The notes beneath the pieces were generated by a model that was given only the letters and a program-made list of their open reading frames with translations, searched no databases and was not told the origin of the DNA. Shown here one piece after another: positions 26,013 through 33,668 of a stretch of DNA of 64,000 nucleotides. Source of the stretch: an uncultured Bacteroidota bacterium (lineage in GTDB: Bacteria; Bacteroidota; Bacteroidia; Bacteroidales; P3); contig CACYPU010000001.1 of NCBI GenBank assembly GCA_902776365.1, positions 124,001-188,000 of the forward strand, in the 5' to 3' direction. The translations under genes were made by a program, and so were the position numbers. Numbering within the stretch: position 1 is the first letter of the stretch; every line of letters begins with the position of its first letter.

Positions 26013-26878
26013 CGGAACAAATGCTACCCACGACCCACTGCCCACTACCCACTAAAAAACTATTAATCATCACAGGCCCCACAGCCTCGGGCAAGACCGC
26101 CGAGGCCGTCGCCCTGGCCCGTGAGAGGAACACCGAGATACTCTCCTGCGACTCGCGCCAGTTCTACCGTGAGATGCGTATCGGCGTGGCTCGCCCCACC
26201 GACGACGAACTCGCCGCCGCCACACACCATTTCATCGCCTGCCGTCCCGTTACCGAGCCTTACAATATCTCCGACTATGAGCGCGACGCCATGAAGGTGG
26301 CGCAAAAGCTCTTCGCCGAGGGACGCGACACCGTCATCGCCGTCGGCGGCAGCGGCCTCTATGTCGACGCCCTGCGTCAGGGCGTCACCGCCATGCCCGA
26401 CCCCACACCCGAGCTCCGCGCACGCCTCCAACAGATGCCCCTCGAGGAGAAACGTGCACAGCTGCAATTGCTTGACCCTGACTACTATCGACGCGTCGAC
26501 CTCCGCAACCCCGTGCGCCTCCAACGCGCCCTCGAGGTGTGCTACATGACCGGCCGCCCCTATTCGCAAGTCATCGCGGAATCGAAACCCTCTGAGCGAC
26601 CCTTCGACATCGAGGTCCGCGTGACCCAGATTCCTCATTCCGACCTCCGGCTTCGTATCGACCGCCGCGTCGACCAGATGATGGCCGACGGCCTCCTCGA
26701 CGAGGTCGAAAGCCTCCTTCCTTACCGCCACCTCTCCACCCTCCGCACCGTCGGCTACCGCGAACTCTTCCCCGTCCTCGACGGTACCAAGAAACTTGAA
26801 GATGCAGTGGCCGAAATCAAGCTAAATACCTGGCACTATGCACGTAAGCAGCTCACCTGGTGCCGCCGTTACCTCTGA
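26009..26878 (+). CDS. miaA: tRNA dimethylallyltransferase
   Basis: MiaA adds a dimethylallyl group to A37 of tRNAs that read codons starting with U. The 289-residue protein has the P-loop ITGPTASGKT at residues 21-30, SCDSRQFYREM, the AVGGSGLYVDAL motif and the late TVGYRELFPVLDG and YARKQLTWCRR motifs. The first 15 residues (MTEQMLPTTHCPLPT) are mostly encoded by a CCCACTA array and are absent from normal MiaA, which starts a few residues before the P-loop strand. Start codon overlap with aroA as ATGA indicates coupling. Confidence 0.95.
   Translation: MTEQMLPTTHCPLPTKKLLIITGPTASGKTAEAVALARERNTEILSCDSRQFYREMRIGVARPTDDELAAATHHFIACRPVTEPYNISDYERDAMKVAQKLFAEGRDTVIAVGGSGLYVDALRQGVTAMPDPTPELRARLQQMPLEEKRAQLQLLDPDYYRRVDLRNPVRLQRALEVCYMTGRPYSQVIAESKPSERPFDIEVRVTQIPHSDLRLRIDRRVDQMMADGLLDEVESLLPYRHLSTLRTVGYRELFPVLDGTKKLEDAVAEIKLNTWHYARKQLTWCRRYL
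26024..26054 (+). repeat. in-frame CCCACTA array at the start of miaA
   Basis: Four slightly diverged units (CCCACGA, CCCACTG, CCCACTA, CCCACTA) encode the added N-terminal LPTTHCPLPT. Confidence 0.8.
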
Positions 26879-26915
26879 TTTGCAGGTCCGCGTATTCCAT
26901 TGATTCCAAAGCATT

Positions 26916-26975
26916 TCAACCTTTGTTCTACCATTGTTCTTCCATTGTTCTTTCATTTAAATGAAAGAACAATGG
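26916..26975. repeat. CCATTGTTCTT repeats ending in a 34-base perfect palindrome
   Basis: Three CCATTGTTCTT-like units lead into a perfect, loop-free inverted repeat at 26942-26975 centred on TTTAAA. No T run follows on either strand, so it is not a normal terminator. It lies between the convergent miaA and hbd genes, and its structure matches the paired-arm elements elsewhere. Confidence 0.7.
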
Positions 26976-27012
26976 TAAAACAGACTGAGAATGAATGAAA
27001 TAAGGGAGAATA

Positions 27013-27047
27013 TGAAAAGGAGACAAGCGCTCAGCGCTTGTCTCCTT
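27013..27047 (-). terminator. terminator of the crt-hbd operon
   Basis: A 14-base perfect stem (AAGGAGACAAGCGC and complement) with a three-base loop is followed on the minus strand by TTTTC. It lies 30 bases past the hbd stop. The T run is short, so efficiency is uncertain. Confidence 0.7.
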
Positions 27048-27076
27048 GGTTTGAGTGTCCTGTAAATGGCTGGCTA

Positions 27077-27913
27077 TTAGTATTTGTAGAAGCCTTCGCC
27101 GGTCTTGCGGCCGAGGAGGCCGGCGCGGACCATCTTGCGGAGCAGGGGGTGGGGACGATACTTGGGATCGCCGAACTCTTTGTAGAGCACTTCCATGATG
27201 GCCAGGTTGACATCGTTGCCGATGAGGTCGGCAAGGGCGAGGGGTCCCATGGGGTGGTTGGCGCCGAGCATCATGCACTTGTCGATGTCTTCGGCGGAGG
27301 CGATGCCGTCGGCGAGGATGCCGACAGCCTCGTTGATCATGGGGATGAGGATGCGGTTGACCACGAAGCCGGGGGCTTCCTTGACCTCGACGGGCTGCTT
27401 GCCGATTTCGGTGGCGAGGTCGACGACGGTCTTGGTGACTTCGTCGCTGGTGAGCTGTCCGCGGATGACCTCGACGAGGGCCATGCGGTCGGCGGGGTTG
27501 AAGAAGTGCATGCCGATGAACTGAGCCGGACGCTTGGTGCAGGCGGCAATCTCGGTGATGGAGAGCGAGCTGCTGTTGGTGGCGAAGATGGTCTCGGGCT
27601 TGCAGATGCCGTCGAGTTCGGTGAAGACATCTTTCTTGAGCTGCATCTCCTCGACGGCGGCCTCGATGACGAGGTCGGCATCGGCGAAGGTGGCGTAGTC
27701 GGTGGTGGTGGTGATGTTGGCGAGCAGGGCGTCGACGGCCTCCTGGGTCATCTTGCCTTTCTCGACGAGTTTGCCGTAGCCTTTGGCGATGGAGGCCATA
27801 GCCTTGTCGAGGCTGGCCTGGGTGCGGCTCTTCATGGTGACGGGCATCTTTGCGGCGAAGGCTTTCACGATGCCTTTGGCCATAGTGCCGGTTCCGATAA
27901 CACAGATTTTCAT
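27077..27913 (-). CDS. hbd: 3-hydroxybutyryl-CoA dehydrogenase
   Basis: The 278-residue protein begins with a Rossmann NAD(P) site ([20 protein letters not shown]) and contains [14 protein letters not shown], the catalytic histidine in [11 protein letters not shown], and the C-terminal helical domain ([19 protein letters not shown]). It would reduce acetoacetyl-CoA to 3-hydroxybutyryl-CoA. The open frame extends upstream into the repeat spacer, but ATG 27913 is the only start that fits homologues. It is cotranscribed with crt. Confidence 0.94.
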   Translation of the reverse strand: MKICVIGTGTMAKGIVKAFAAKMPVTMKSRTQASLDKAMASIAKGYGKLVEKGKMTQEAVDALLANITTTTDYATFADADLVIEAAVEEMQLKKDVFTELDGICKPETIFATNSSSLSITEIAACTKRPAQFIGMHFFNPADRMALVEVIRGQLTSDEVTKTVVDLATEIGKQPVEVKEAPGFVVNRILIPMINEAVGILADGIASAEDIDKCMMLGANHPMGPLALADLIGNDVNLAIMEVLYKEFGDPKYRPHPLLRKMVRAGLLGRKTGEGFYKY

Positions 27914-27920
27914 GTTAATT

Positions 27921-28026
27921 AATGTTTGATTGTTTGAATGTTTGATTGTCTGAGTATTTTTGTTGCAAGATTGTTCGACGCGCCAGCCACTCAAGCATTA
28001 ACGCAATCAAGCAATCAAGCAATAAC
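27921..28026. repeat. paired-arm repeat element in the crt-hbd spacer
   Basis: An arm of TTTGATTG units and a second arm of CAATCAAG units, nearly its complement, flank a core. The core has, on the minus strand at 27976-27991, AGTGGCTGGCGCGTCG, matching the cores of the etfB-etfA and sdhA-sdhB elements. The array reaches the crt stop codon. Confidence 0.78.
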
Positions 28027-28832
28027 TACTTTCCTTGAAATTCGCATTTGCCTTTGGTGAGGAAGGCCTGCATGCCGTTTTTCTGGTCCTCGGTGTTGAA
28101 GCAGAGGCCGAAGGCGCGGTTTTCGAAGGCTATGGCGTCCTCGGCTTCCATGTCCCACTCGGTGTTGATGCAGAGTTTGGCGGCTCTGACGGCCAGAGGG
28201 GCGTTGGCGGCGATTTGTTCGGCGAGTTCGATGGCGCGGTTCATGAGGTCGGAATTACCCTCATTGCTCCCATCCGGTCGCGACGAGGGTACTACCTCGT
28301 TGACGAGGCCTATGCGGAGGGCTTCGTTGGCCTTGATGGCCTTGCCGGTGTAGATGAGCTGCTTGGCCATGCCCATGCCCACGAGGCGTGCCAGACGCAC
28401 GGTGCCGCTGAAGCCGGGGATGATGCCGAGACCCACCTCGGGTTGGCCGAACTTGGCGTTGTCGGAGCAGAGGCGGATGTCGCAGGCCATAGCGAGCTCG
28501 CAGCCGCCGCCGAGGGCGAAGCCGTTGACGGCAGCAATGACGGGGCAGGGGAGGGTCTCGATGCGACGGAACACTTCGGCGCCTTTGCGGCCGAAGGTCT
28601 CGCCCTGCTGGGGGCCGAGGGGAGCCATCTCGCTGATATCGGCGCCGGCCACGAAGCTCTTCTCGCCGTCGCCGGTGATGATGAGGCAGCGGTAGTTGCC
28701 GCCCTCGAATTCGTCGAGATACTCGTCAATCTCTCCCAGAATGGTGCTGTTGAGCGCGTTGAGGCTCTTGGGAGCGGAGATGGTCATGATGGCGATGTTG
28801 CCTTTTTCTTCTATTTTCAGGTGTTCGTACAT
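28026..28832 (-). CDS. crt: enoyl-CoA hydratase (crotonase)
   Basis: The 268-residue protein has the crotonase oxyanion-hole motifs (FVAGADISEM and NGFALGGGCELAMACDIRL) and the catalytic-glutamate region (FGQPEVGLGIIPGFSGT). It would convert 3-hydroxybutyryl-CoA to crotonyl-CoA. ATG 28832 (MYEHLKIEEKG) is taken in place of an earlier start that would precede the promoter leader. A small inverted-repeat insertion encodes VPSSRPDGSNEGNSD near residues 181-193, in a loop that varies in the family. It is the first gene of crt-hbd. Confidence 0.94.
   Translation of the reverse strand: MYEHLKIEEKGNIAIMTISAPKSLNALNSTILGEIDEYLDEFEGGNYRCLIITGDGEKSFVAGADISEMAPLGPQQGETFGRKGAEVFRRIETLPCPVIAAVNGFALGGGCELAMACDIRLCSDNAKFGQPEVGLGIIPGFSGTVRLARLVGMGMAKQLIYTGKAIKANEALRIGLVNEVVPSSRPDGSNEGNSDLMNRAIELAEQIAANAPLAVRAAKLCINTEWDMEAEDAIAFENRAFGLCFNTEDQKNGMQAFLTKGKCEFQGK
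28256..28291 (-). repeat. in-frame mini element with TACCCTC arms inside crt
   Basis: On the minus strand TACCCTC and GAGGGTA flank GCGACCGGATGGGAGC, a close relative of the 22-base core in the etf operon spacers. The gene stays in frame. Confidence 0.55.
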
Positions 28833-28868
28833 ATCCTGTTTATTGCTTGATTGTTTGAGTTGAGGCTG

Positions 28869-28900
28869 CAAAATTACGAAATAAATATGAATTGGCCAAA
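28869..28900 (-). promoter_or_regulatory. crt-hbd promoter
   Basis: The minus strand reads TTTG, 20 bases, TAATTTTG, directly behind the stop of the upstream cca gene. Confidence 0.7.
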
Positions 28901-28901
28901 T

Positions 28902-30461
28902 TTATTTTACAGGGTGGAGGCCGAGGGTGGCGGCGATGGAGAGCATCATCTGCCAGGCGGCGTCGCGGTCGTTGGGGATTTGGCCGTCGAGGATGGCATC
29001 TTTGATGGCGTCTTTGATGGTTCCTATCTCGCGGCAGGGGCCGATGCCGAAAGTGGTCATGATGTCTTCGCCGGAGACGGGGGGCTGGAAGTTACGGATG
29101 CGGTCGCGTTCCTCGAGTTCGACAAGTTTGCGTTTCACCAGTTCGAAGTTGGAGCGGTGGCGGCGTTGCTTCTCTTCGTTGCGGGTGGTGATGTCGGCGT
29201 TGCAGAGGAGCATGAGGTCGTCGATGTCGTCGCCGGCCTCGAAGAGGAGGCGGCGCACGGCGCTGTCGGTGACGACGTCCTCGGCGAGGATGATGGGACG
29301 CATGTGGAGCATGACGAGTTTCTCGACATAGCGCATCTCTTCGCCCAGAGGCAGGCGGAGGCGTTTGAAGATGCGTTTGACCATGTGGGCGCCACGGGCT
29401 TCGTGGCCGTGGAAGGTCCATCCCTGCTTGGGGTCGTAGCGCTTCACGCCGGGTTTGCCGACATCGTGGAGCAGGGCCGCCCAGCGGAGCCAGAGGGTTT
29501 GAGTGGGTAGTGGGTAGTGGGTAGTGGGTAGCATATCGCCCCCTGTGCTACTCACTACATTGTCGAGGACCTGCATGGTGTGGAAGAAGATGTCCTTGTG
29601 GCCTTTCAAGACAGTGACTCCACTTCGGTCGTCCACGTCTTTGACGGTTTCGATGCCGGCGAGGGCGGAAATTTCGGGGAGGATGAGTGGCATGAGGCCG
29701 CCCTTCTGCATCAGTTTGAGACCCAGGGAAGGGTTGGGGGAGAGCATGATTTTGTTGAGTTCGACGGTGATGCGTTCGGCGGAGACAATCTCGATGCGGT
29801 GGGCGTTGCGTGCGATGGCTTCGAAGGTGTCGTCGGCGATGCGGAATCCCAGCTGGGCGGCGAAGCGCACGGCGCGCATCATGCGCAGAGGGTCGTCGGA
29901 GAAGGTGATGTCGGGGTCGAGTGGGGTGCGAAGGATGCCGAGGTTGAGGTCCTGGATGCCGCCGAAGGGGTCCATGAGTTCACCAAAGCGGTTGGCGTTG
30001 AGACAGACGGCGAGGGCGTTGACGGTGAAGTCGCGCCGCCGCTGGTCGTCCTCGAGGGTGCCGTTTTCGACGATGGGTTTGCGGCTGTCGTGGGAGTAGC
30101 TCTCGCGGCGGGCACCGACGAATTCGAGCTCCAGGTCGTGATAGCGGAAGGAGGCGGTGCCGAAGTTCTTGAAAACGGAGACCTTGGAACCTCCCACAGC
30201 TTCGGAGACGGCTTTGGCGAGTTCGATGCCGACGGAAGGAGTGTCTGAGTGACTGAGTGACTGAGTGGCAGAGTGGGGCTCAGATACTTGGTCACTTGGC
30301 AACTCATTCACTCTTTGTATGCATACGATGTCTATATCGGTGCAAGGGCGTTGTAGGAAATGGTCGCGCACGACACCGCCGACGAAGTAGGCGTCGATGC
30401 CCATGCGGTCGGCTTCAGCGCCGATGATGCGGCCAAGTTCGGGATAGAGGTCGGTGATCAA
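28902..30461 (-). CDS. CCA-adding-type tRNA nucleotidyltransferase with HD domain
   Basis: The 519-residue protein has the nucleotidyltransferase core (YFVGGVVRDHFLQRPCTDIDIV; RRRDFTVNALAV; DPLRMMRAVRFAAQLGF) and a C-terminal HD phosphohydrolase domain (KDIFFHTMQVL and WAALLHDVGK). It should add or repair tRNA CCA ends; the tRNA in this window lacks an encoded CCA. Two repeat-derived insertions are in frame: residues 50-74 (TCACTCAG octamers) and residues 311-320 (CCCACTA heptamers). The start is TTG at the edge of a long octamer tract, with a TAA a few codons upstream, and no ATG is available. Length exceeds the usual 470-490 residues, in line with the insertions. Confidence 0.9.
   Translation of the reverse strand: MITDLYPELGRIIGAEADRMGIDAYFVGGVVRDHFLQRPCTDIDIVCIQRVNELPSDQVSEPHSATQSLSHSDTPSVGIELAKAVSEAVGGSKVSVFKNFGTASFRYHDLELEFVGARRESYSHDSRKPIVENGTLEDDQRRRDFTVNALAVCLNANRFGELMDPFGGIQDLNLGILRTPLDPDITFSDDPLRMMRAVRFAAQLGFRIADDTFEAIARNAHRIEIVSAERITVELNKIMLSPNPSLGLKLMQKGGLMPLILPEISALAGIETVKDVDDRSGVTVLKGHKDIFFHTMQVLDNVVSSTGGDMLPTTHYPLPTQTLWLRWAALLHDVGKPGVKRYDPKQGWTFHGHEARGAHMVKRIFKRLRLPLGEEMRYVEKLVMLHMRPIILAEDVVTDSAVRRLLFEAGDDIDDLMLLCNADITTRNEEKQRRHRSNFELVKRKLVELEERDRIRNFQPPVSGEDIMTTFGIGPCREIGTIKDAIKDAILDGQIPNDRDAAWQMMLSIAATLGLHPVK
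29501..29531 (-). repeat. in-frame CCCACTA array in cca
   Basis: On the minus strand four CCCACTA units encode LPTTHYPLPTQ between the two histidine motifs of the HD domain. Confidence 0.85.
30241..30313 (-). repeat. in-frame octamer array with inverted arms in cca
   Basis: ACTCAGTC-type octamers form one arm and GAGTTGCCAAGTGACC-type sequence the other, an imperfect complement. The insertion sits directly after the DIDIV catalytic strand. Confidence 0.65.
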
Positions 30462-30655
30462 TGCGTTAATGTGTTAATGTGTTAATGCGTTAATGTGTTA
30501 ATGTGTTAATGTGTTAATGTGTTAATGCGTTAATGTGTTAATGCGTTAATGTGTTAATGCGTTAATGTGTTAATGCGTTAATGTGTTAATGCGTTAATGT
30601 GTTAATGCGTTTTAATGCGTAAATGTGTTAATGCGTTAGTGTGTGAATGTGTTAG
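30458..30655. repeat. about 24 tandem TTAATGCG/TTAATGTG octamers
   Basis: The whole spacer between the MORN lipoprotein stop and the cca start is one tract of eight-base units, mostly alternating TTAATGCG and TTAATGTG, all in one orientation. Variation (AAATGTG, TTAGTGTG, one TT insertion) is concentrated at the lipoprotein end. It is the longest uninterrupted array in the window. Confidence 0.9.
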
Positions 30656-31230
30656 TATTGGTTGGTGCCGAGGAGGTTGCCTTCTTTGTCAAAGAAGGAC
30701 CATTCGCCGGTACGTTGTCCCAGGGTGTATTGGCCGGTGATGCTGGGAGTGCCGTTTTCGTTGTAGACGGTGTAGGGACCGTTTTCGATGCCATCGGTGA
30801 AGTGGGTCTCGGATTGTATCTTTCCGGTGTTCATGTCGTAGGCCGTCCAGAGGCCGTTGCGCTGGCCATTTTTTAGGTCGCCTTCGGCGAGTTTCTCCAT
30901 ATTGCTCCAGAAGGTGAGCATGGATTGCTGCCCTTTGTGGTGGAAGATGACCTCTTTGGGCTGGCCGTTGGCGGTGTCGGTGAAGACCGAAAGGGAGTCG
31001 CAGCCAGGGACGAGGGGCTCGCCGAGGGCGTTGTTGAACTCCCATGTGGTATCGGTGCCCTGGATGGTGCGGCTGACGATGATGTCGCCTTTCGGGGAGC
31101 GGAACTCGACGGTGCCGTCGTTGGAGGCAGTGCTATTGCTGCCGCAGGAGGCGAGAAGGAGGACTAGAAGGAGGGAGTGAAAGGGAGTGAAAGGGAGTGA
31201 AAGGGAGTGAAAGGACAAATGTTTTTTCAT
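30652..31230 (-). CDS. lipoprotein with MORN-like repeats
   Basis: The 192-residue product has a lipoprotein signal ending in LLLASCG, then a domain with repeated MORN-variant motifs (EGDLKNGQRNGLWTAYD, THFTDGIENGPYTVYNENG, QYTLGQRTGEWSFFDKEG). Proteins of this YwqK type are common in Bacteroidetes and probably sit on the periplasmic face of the outer membrane; their function is unknown. The signal peptide (SFHSLSLPFTPFHSL) is encoded by a CTTTCACTCC decamer array. It lies between uvrC and cca in a minus-strand run. Confidence 0.78.
   Translation of the reverse strand: MKKHLSFHSLSLPFTPFHSLLLVLLLASCGSNSTASNDGTVEFRSPKGDIIVSRTIQGTDTTWEFNNALGEPLVPGCDSLSVFTDTANGQPKEVIFHHKGQQSMLTFWSNMEKLAEGDLKNGQRNGLWTAYDMNTGKIQSETHFTDGIENGPYTVYNENGTPSITGQYTLGQRTGEWSFFDKEGNLLGTNQY
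31171..31214 (-). repeat. decamer array encoding a lipoprotein signal peptide
   Basis: Four CTTTCACTCC units on the minus strand encode the hydrophobic part of the MORN lipoprotein signal. Confidence 0.75.
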
Positions 31231-31268
31231 GGTAATTTTTTGTATTTATTTTTAATTTTTTTTATTCT

Positions 31269-33089
31269 TCAATTGTGCAGGTGGTTATATACCAGTTGGG
31301 CTTTGGCGGGGCCTATGGCGTCGGTGAGGTCGGCGAGGGTTTGTAGTTGGATTTGCTTCACGGAGTTGAAGCGGAGAAGGAGGTCGCGGGCGGTCTTGGG
31401 GCCGATGCCGGGGATGTCGGTGAGTGAGGTGCGGAAGGTTCCTTTGGAGCGTTTGTCGCGGTGGAAGGTGATGGCGAAGCGGTGGACTTCGTTTTGAATC
31501 TGTTCGAGGAGGTGGAAGAGAGGATCGGTGGGCTTGAGCTGGACGACTTTTATTTGGGGAGCGGTGGAGTGCGAGACATTACCACTATTTTCAAAGCATA
31601 AAAGCTCGTTGGTTTTGTGCTTGTCGTCTTTGGCGAGGCCGGCGATGGGAATAGCGAGGTTCAGCTTGTTGTGGACGACCTCCCAGGCAACATGCATCTG
31701 GCCTTCGCCGCCGTCAACAATGAGCAAGTTTGGAGGTGTGTTTTTGGAATACCTTCGCTCAATGACTTCGGCCATAGAGGCGTAGTCGTCGTTACCTTCC
31801 CCTTTGATATTAAATTTGCGGTATTCGTTGCGGTTGGGTTTGCCGGAGGTGAAGCGTACCATGCCGGCCACAGGGTAGGCCCCCTGGATATGGCTGTTGT
31901 CGAAGCAGTCGATTTCCATGGGTAGCGTGGGGAGGTTGAGGGCTTTCTGCAGGCGTTCCAGCGTTTTGAGGGCTTTGGGAGCCGCTTCGCCGTCGGTGAG
32001 GGCACGCTGGTGGCGGCATTGTTTCTGGTAGCTCTCGACATTGCGCAGGGAGAGTTCGAGGAGTTTCCTCCGGTCGCCTTTGGGGTCGGCATTTTGGAGG
32101 AGGTAGTCGTCGGGAATATCGTCGATACGGAAGGGGAGGACCACCTCACGGGCGCTGCTCCCTGTTTGTTCGTGGAGGGCCGGCAGGACGGTGGCGAGGA
32201 TTTCGGGGTCGCTCTCGTCGAGCTGCTTTTTTATCTCGTGGTTGAAACTGTAGATGATGGCGCCGTTCTTGATGCGCATGAAGTGGATGTAGGCATATTT
32301 CTCGTCGCTGAGGATGGAGATGACGTCAACATCTTTCACATTGGTGTCGACCACCGTGGAGCGGCTCTGGTATTCCTCGAGGAGGTGTATCTTCCGTTTG
32401 ACGGCTTCAGCCTCTTCGAAGCGCAGCTCGTTGGCGAGGGCGAGCATGTTGTCTTTGAGGATGTTGAGGATGTCGCCGATGTCGCCCTTAAGGATGCGAC
32501 GGATGTTTTCGATGGTGGACAGGTAGTCCTCACGGCTCTGTTTGCCGGCGCAGGGGGCGTCGCAGAGGCCTATCTGGTGCTTCATACAGGGCCGATTGCC
32601 CATCTTGTCGCAGGTGCGGTATTTGAAGAGTTGGCGTATGATGTCTTGCAGTTCGCGGAGGATGCGGCCATTGGGGTAGGGACCGTAGTATTGCCCTTTG
32701 ATGCCGCGCTTGCGGGTGTAGAGGAGTCGCGGATAGGGCTCGTCGGTGAGAACCAGGTAGGGATAGCTCTTGTCGTCCTTGAGCATGGAGTTATAGCGGG
32801 GCTGGTAGCGTTTGATGAGCGAGTTCTCGAGGAGGAGGGCGTCGACCTCGGTGGCGACGACGGTGACGCGGGTGTCGTAGATATGTCGGACGAGCATCTT
32901 GATTTTGGCGCTCTTGTCGTCATAGTGCGAGAAGTAGGAGGCCACGCGGCGCTGGAGGTTGCGAGCTTTACCCACATAGATGACTTTCCCCGAAGCGTCG
33001 AGGTGTTGGTACACACCGGGGTTTTCGGGGATGGTCTTCAGCCGCAGGGCGATGCGGTCGATGTTGGGGTTGATGCTACTGTCGATCAT
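31269..33089 (-). CDS. uvrC: excinuclease ABC subunit C
   Basis: UvrC makes both incisions in nucleotide excision repair. The 606-residue protein has the GIY-YIG domain (PGVYQHLDASGKVIYVGKAR, residues 24-43), the cysteine cluster (CDKMGNRPCMKHQIGLCDAPC), a UVR motif (ALANELRFEEAEAVKRKIHLL), the RNase H-like nuclease domain (IDCFDNSHIQG and LLIVDGGEGQ) and C-terminal helix-hairpin-helix motifs (LTDIPGIGPKTARDLL). The start overlaps the end of the upstream gldH-like gene by 14 bases. No repeat insertion is visible in it. Confidence 0.97.
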   Translation of the reverse strand: MIDSSINPNIDRIALRLKTIPENPGVYQHLDASGKVIYVGKARNLQRRVASYFSHYDDKSAKIKMLVRHIYDTRVTVVATEVDALLLENSLIKRYQPRYNSMLKDDKSYPYLVLTDEPYPRLLYTRKRGIKGQYYGPYPNGRILRELQDIIRQLFKYRTCDKMGNRPCMKHQIGLCDAPCAGKQSREDYLSTIENIRRILKGDIGDILNILKDNMLALANELRFEEAEAVKRKIHLLEEYQSRSTVVDTNVKDVDVISILSDEKYAYIHFMRIKNGAIIYSFNHEIKKQLDESDPEILATVLPALHEQTGSSAREVVLPFRIDDIPDDYLLQNADPKGDRRKLLELSLRNVESYQKQCRHQRALTDGEAAPKALKTLERLQKALNLPTLPMEIDCFDNSHIQGAYPVAGMVRFTSGKPNRNEYRKFNIKGEGNDDYASMAEVIERRYSKNTPPNLLIVDGGEGQMHVAWEVVHNKLNLAIPIAGLAKDDKHKTNELLCFENSGNVSHSTAPQIKVVQLKPTDPLFHLLEQIQNEVHRFAITFHRDKRSKGTFRTSLTDIPGIGPKTARDLLLRFNSVKQIQLQTLADLTDAIGPAKAQLVYNHLHN

Positions 33090-33642
33090 TCCTCATTTTT
33101 TCGAAGTCGAGCTCGGCTTTTTGTATATCGATGGTGAACGAGTGGATACCTTCGAGGTTGAACTGCGAGGTGGCTTGTCGGACTTCGATGCGCTGTTTCC
33201 CGCCTTTGCTGAAGGGGAAGTATTCGTAGAGCTTCTTGGATATGACGCGGTAGCCGTCACGCATCTCGCCCTTCCAGCGGCCGTATTGTTTGACCGGAAA
33301 CTCGGGCGTGAGGTGTCGGTGGGTGCCGTCGGGGGTATAGATATCGGTGTAGAAGGGGAAGGTCTCGTAGCGGTAGACGGCCGTGTCGATGGCAACGGTG
33401 AACACGAAGGTGTAGTAGGCGTTGGAATCGGTGATGTCGATTTCAAAGACTTCGGGACTTTGCGAGTTCCAGATGTTGTTTCTGAAAGTGCGTTCCTCGA
33501 CGAGTGTACCAGGGGCATTGACGGTAGCGCTCTTGGTGTCGCCGCCAGAGACAGTATTGTCCTGAGGATTGCCCTCGCCCCCGCAGGAAGCTAGTAAAAT
33601 GAAAAATGAAAAATGAAAAATGAAAAATGCTTTCAGCTTCAT
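33076..33642 (-). CDS. gldH: GldH-like gliding motility/T9SS lipoprotein
   Basis: The 188-residue lipoprotein has a signal ending LLASCG and a domain with the GldH pattern: an N-terminal W and F/ID strand (WNSQSPEVFEIDITDSNAYYTF), then GRWKGEMRDGYRVISKK, FPFSKGGKQRIEVRQAT and the closing LEGIHSFTIDIQKAE. In Flavobacterium GldH stabilises GldK of the type IX secretion machinery. The assignment is by motif pattern and by the presence of T9SS cargo genes nearby, so it is only probable. Its signal peptide codons are a GAAAAAT heptamer array read on the other strand. It sits between asd and uvrC. Confidence 0.6.
   Translation of the reverse strand: MKLKAFFIFHFSFFILLASCGGEGNPQDNTVSGGDTKSATVNAPGTLVEERTFRNNIWNSQSPEVFEIDITDSNAYYTFVFTVAIDTAVYRYETFPFYTDIYTPDGTHRHLTPEFPVKQYGRWKGEMRDGYRVISKKLYEYFPFSKGGKQRIEVRQATSQFNLEGIHSFTIDIQKAELDFEKMRNDRQ
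33596..33629 (-). repeat. heptamer array encoding the GldH-like signal peptide
   Basis: Plus-strand GAAAAAT repeated four to five times, read on the minus strand as ATTTTTC units, encodes IFHFSFFIL. Confidence 0.75.
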
Positions 33643-33668
33643 AGTTCTTAGTTCTTAGTTCTTAGTTT
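33642..33668. repeat. TTCTTAG heptamer array at the asd-gldH junction
   Basis: TTCTTAG is repeated three times across the last codons of asd and the five-base spacer to the gldH-like gene, so it contributes the C-terminal LRTKN of Asd. Confidence 0.65.

Noticed and set aside
30458-30655. Tandem repeats as a possible CRISPR array
   Set aside because: The units are eight bases without spacers, and no cas genes are present anywhere in the window.
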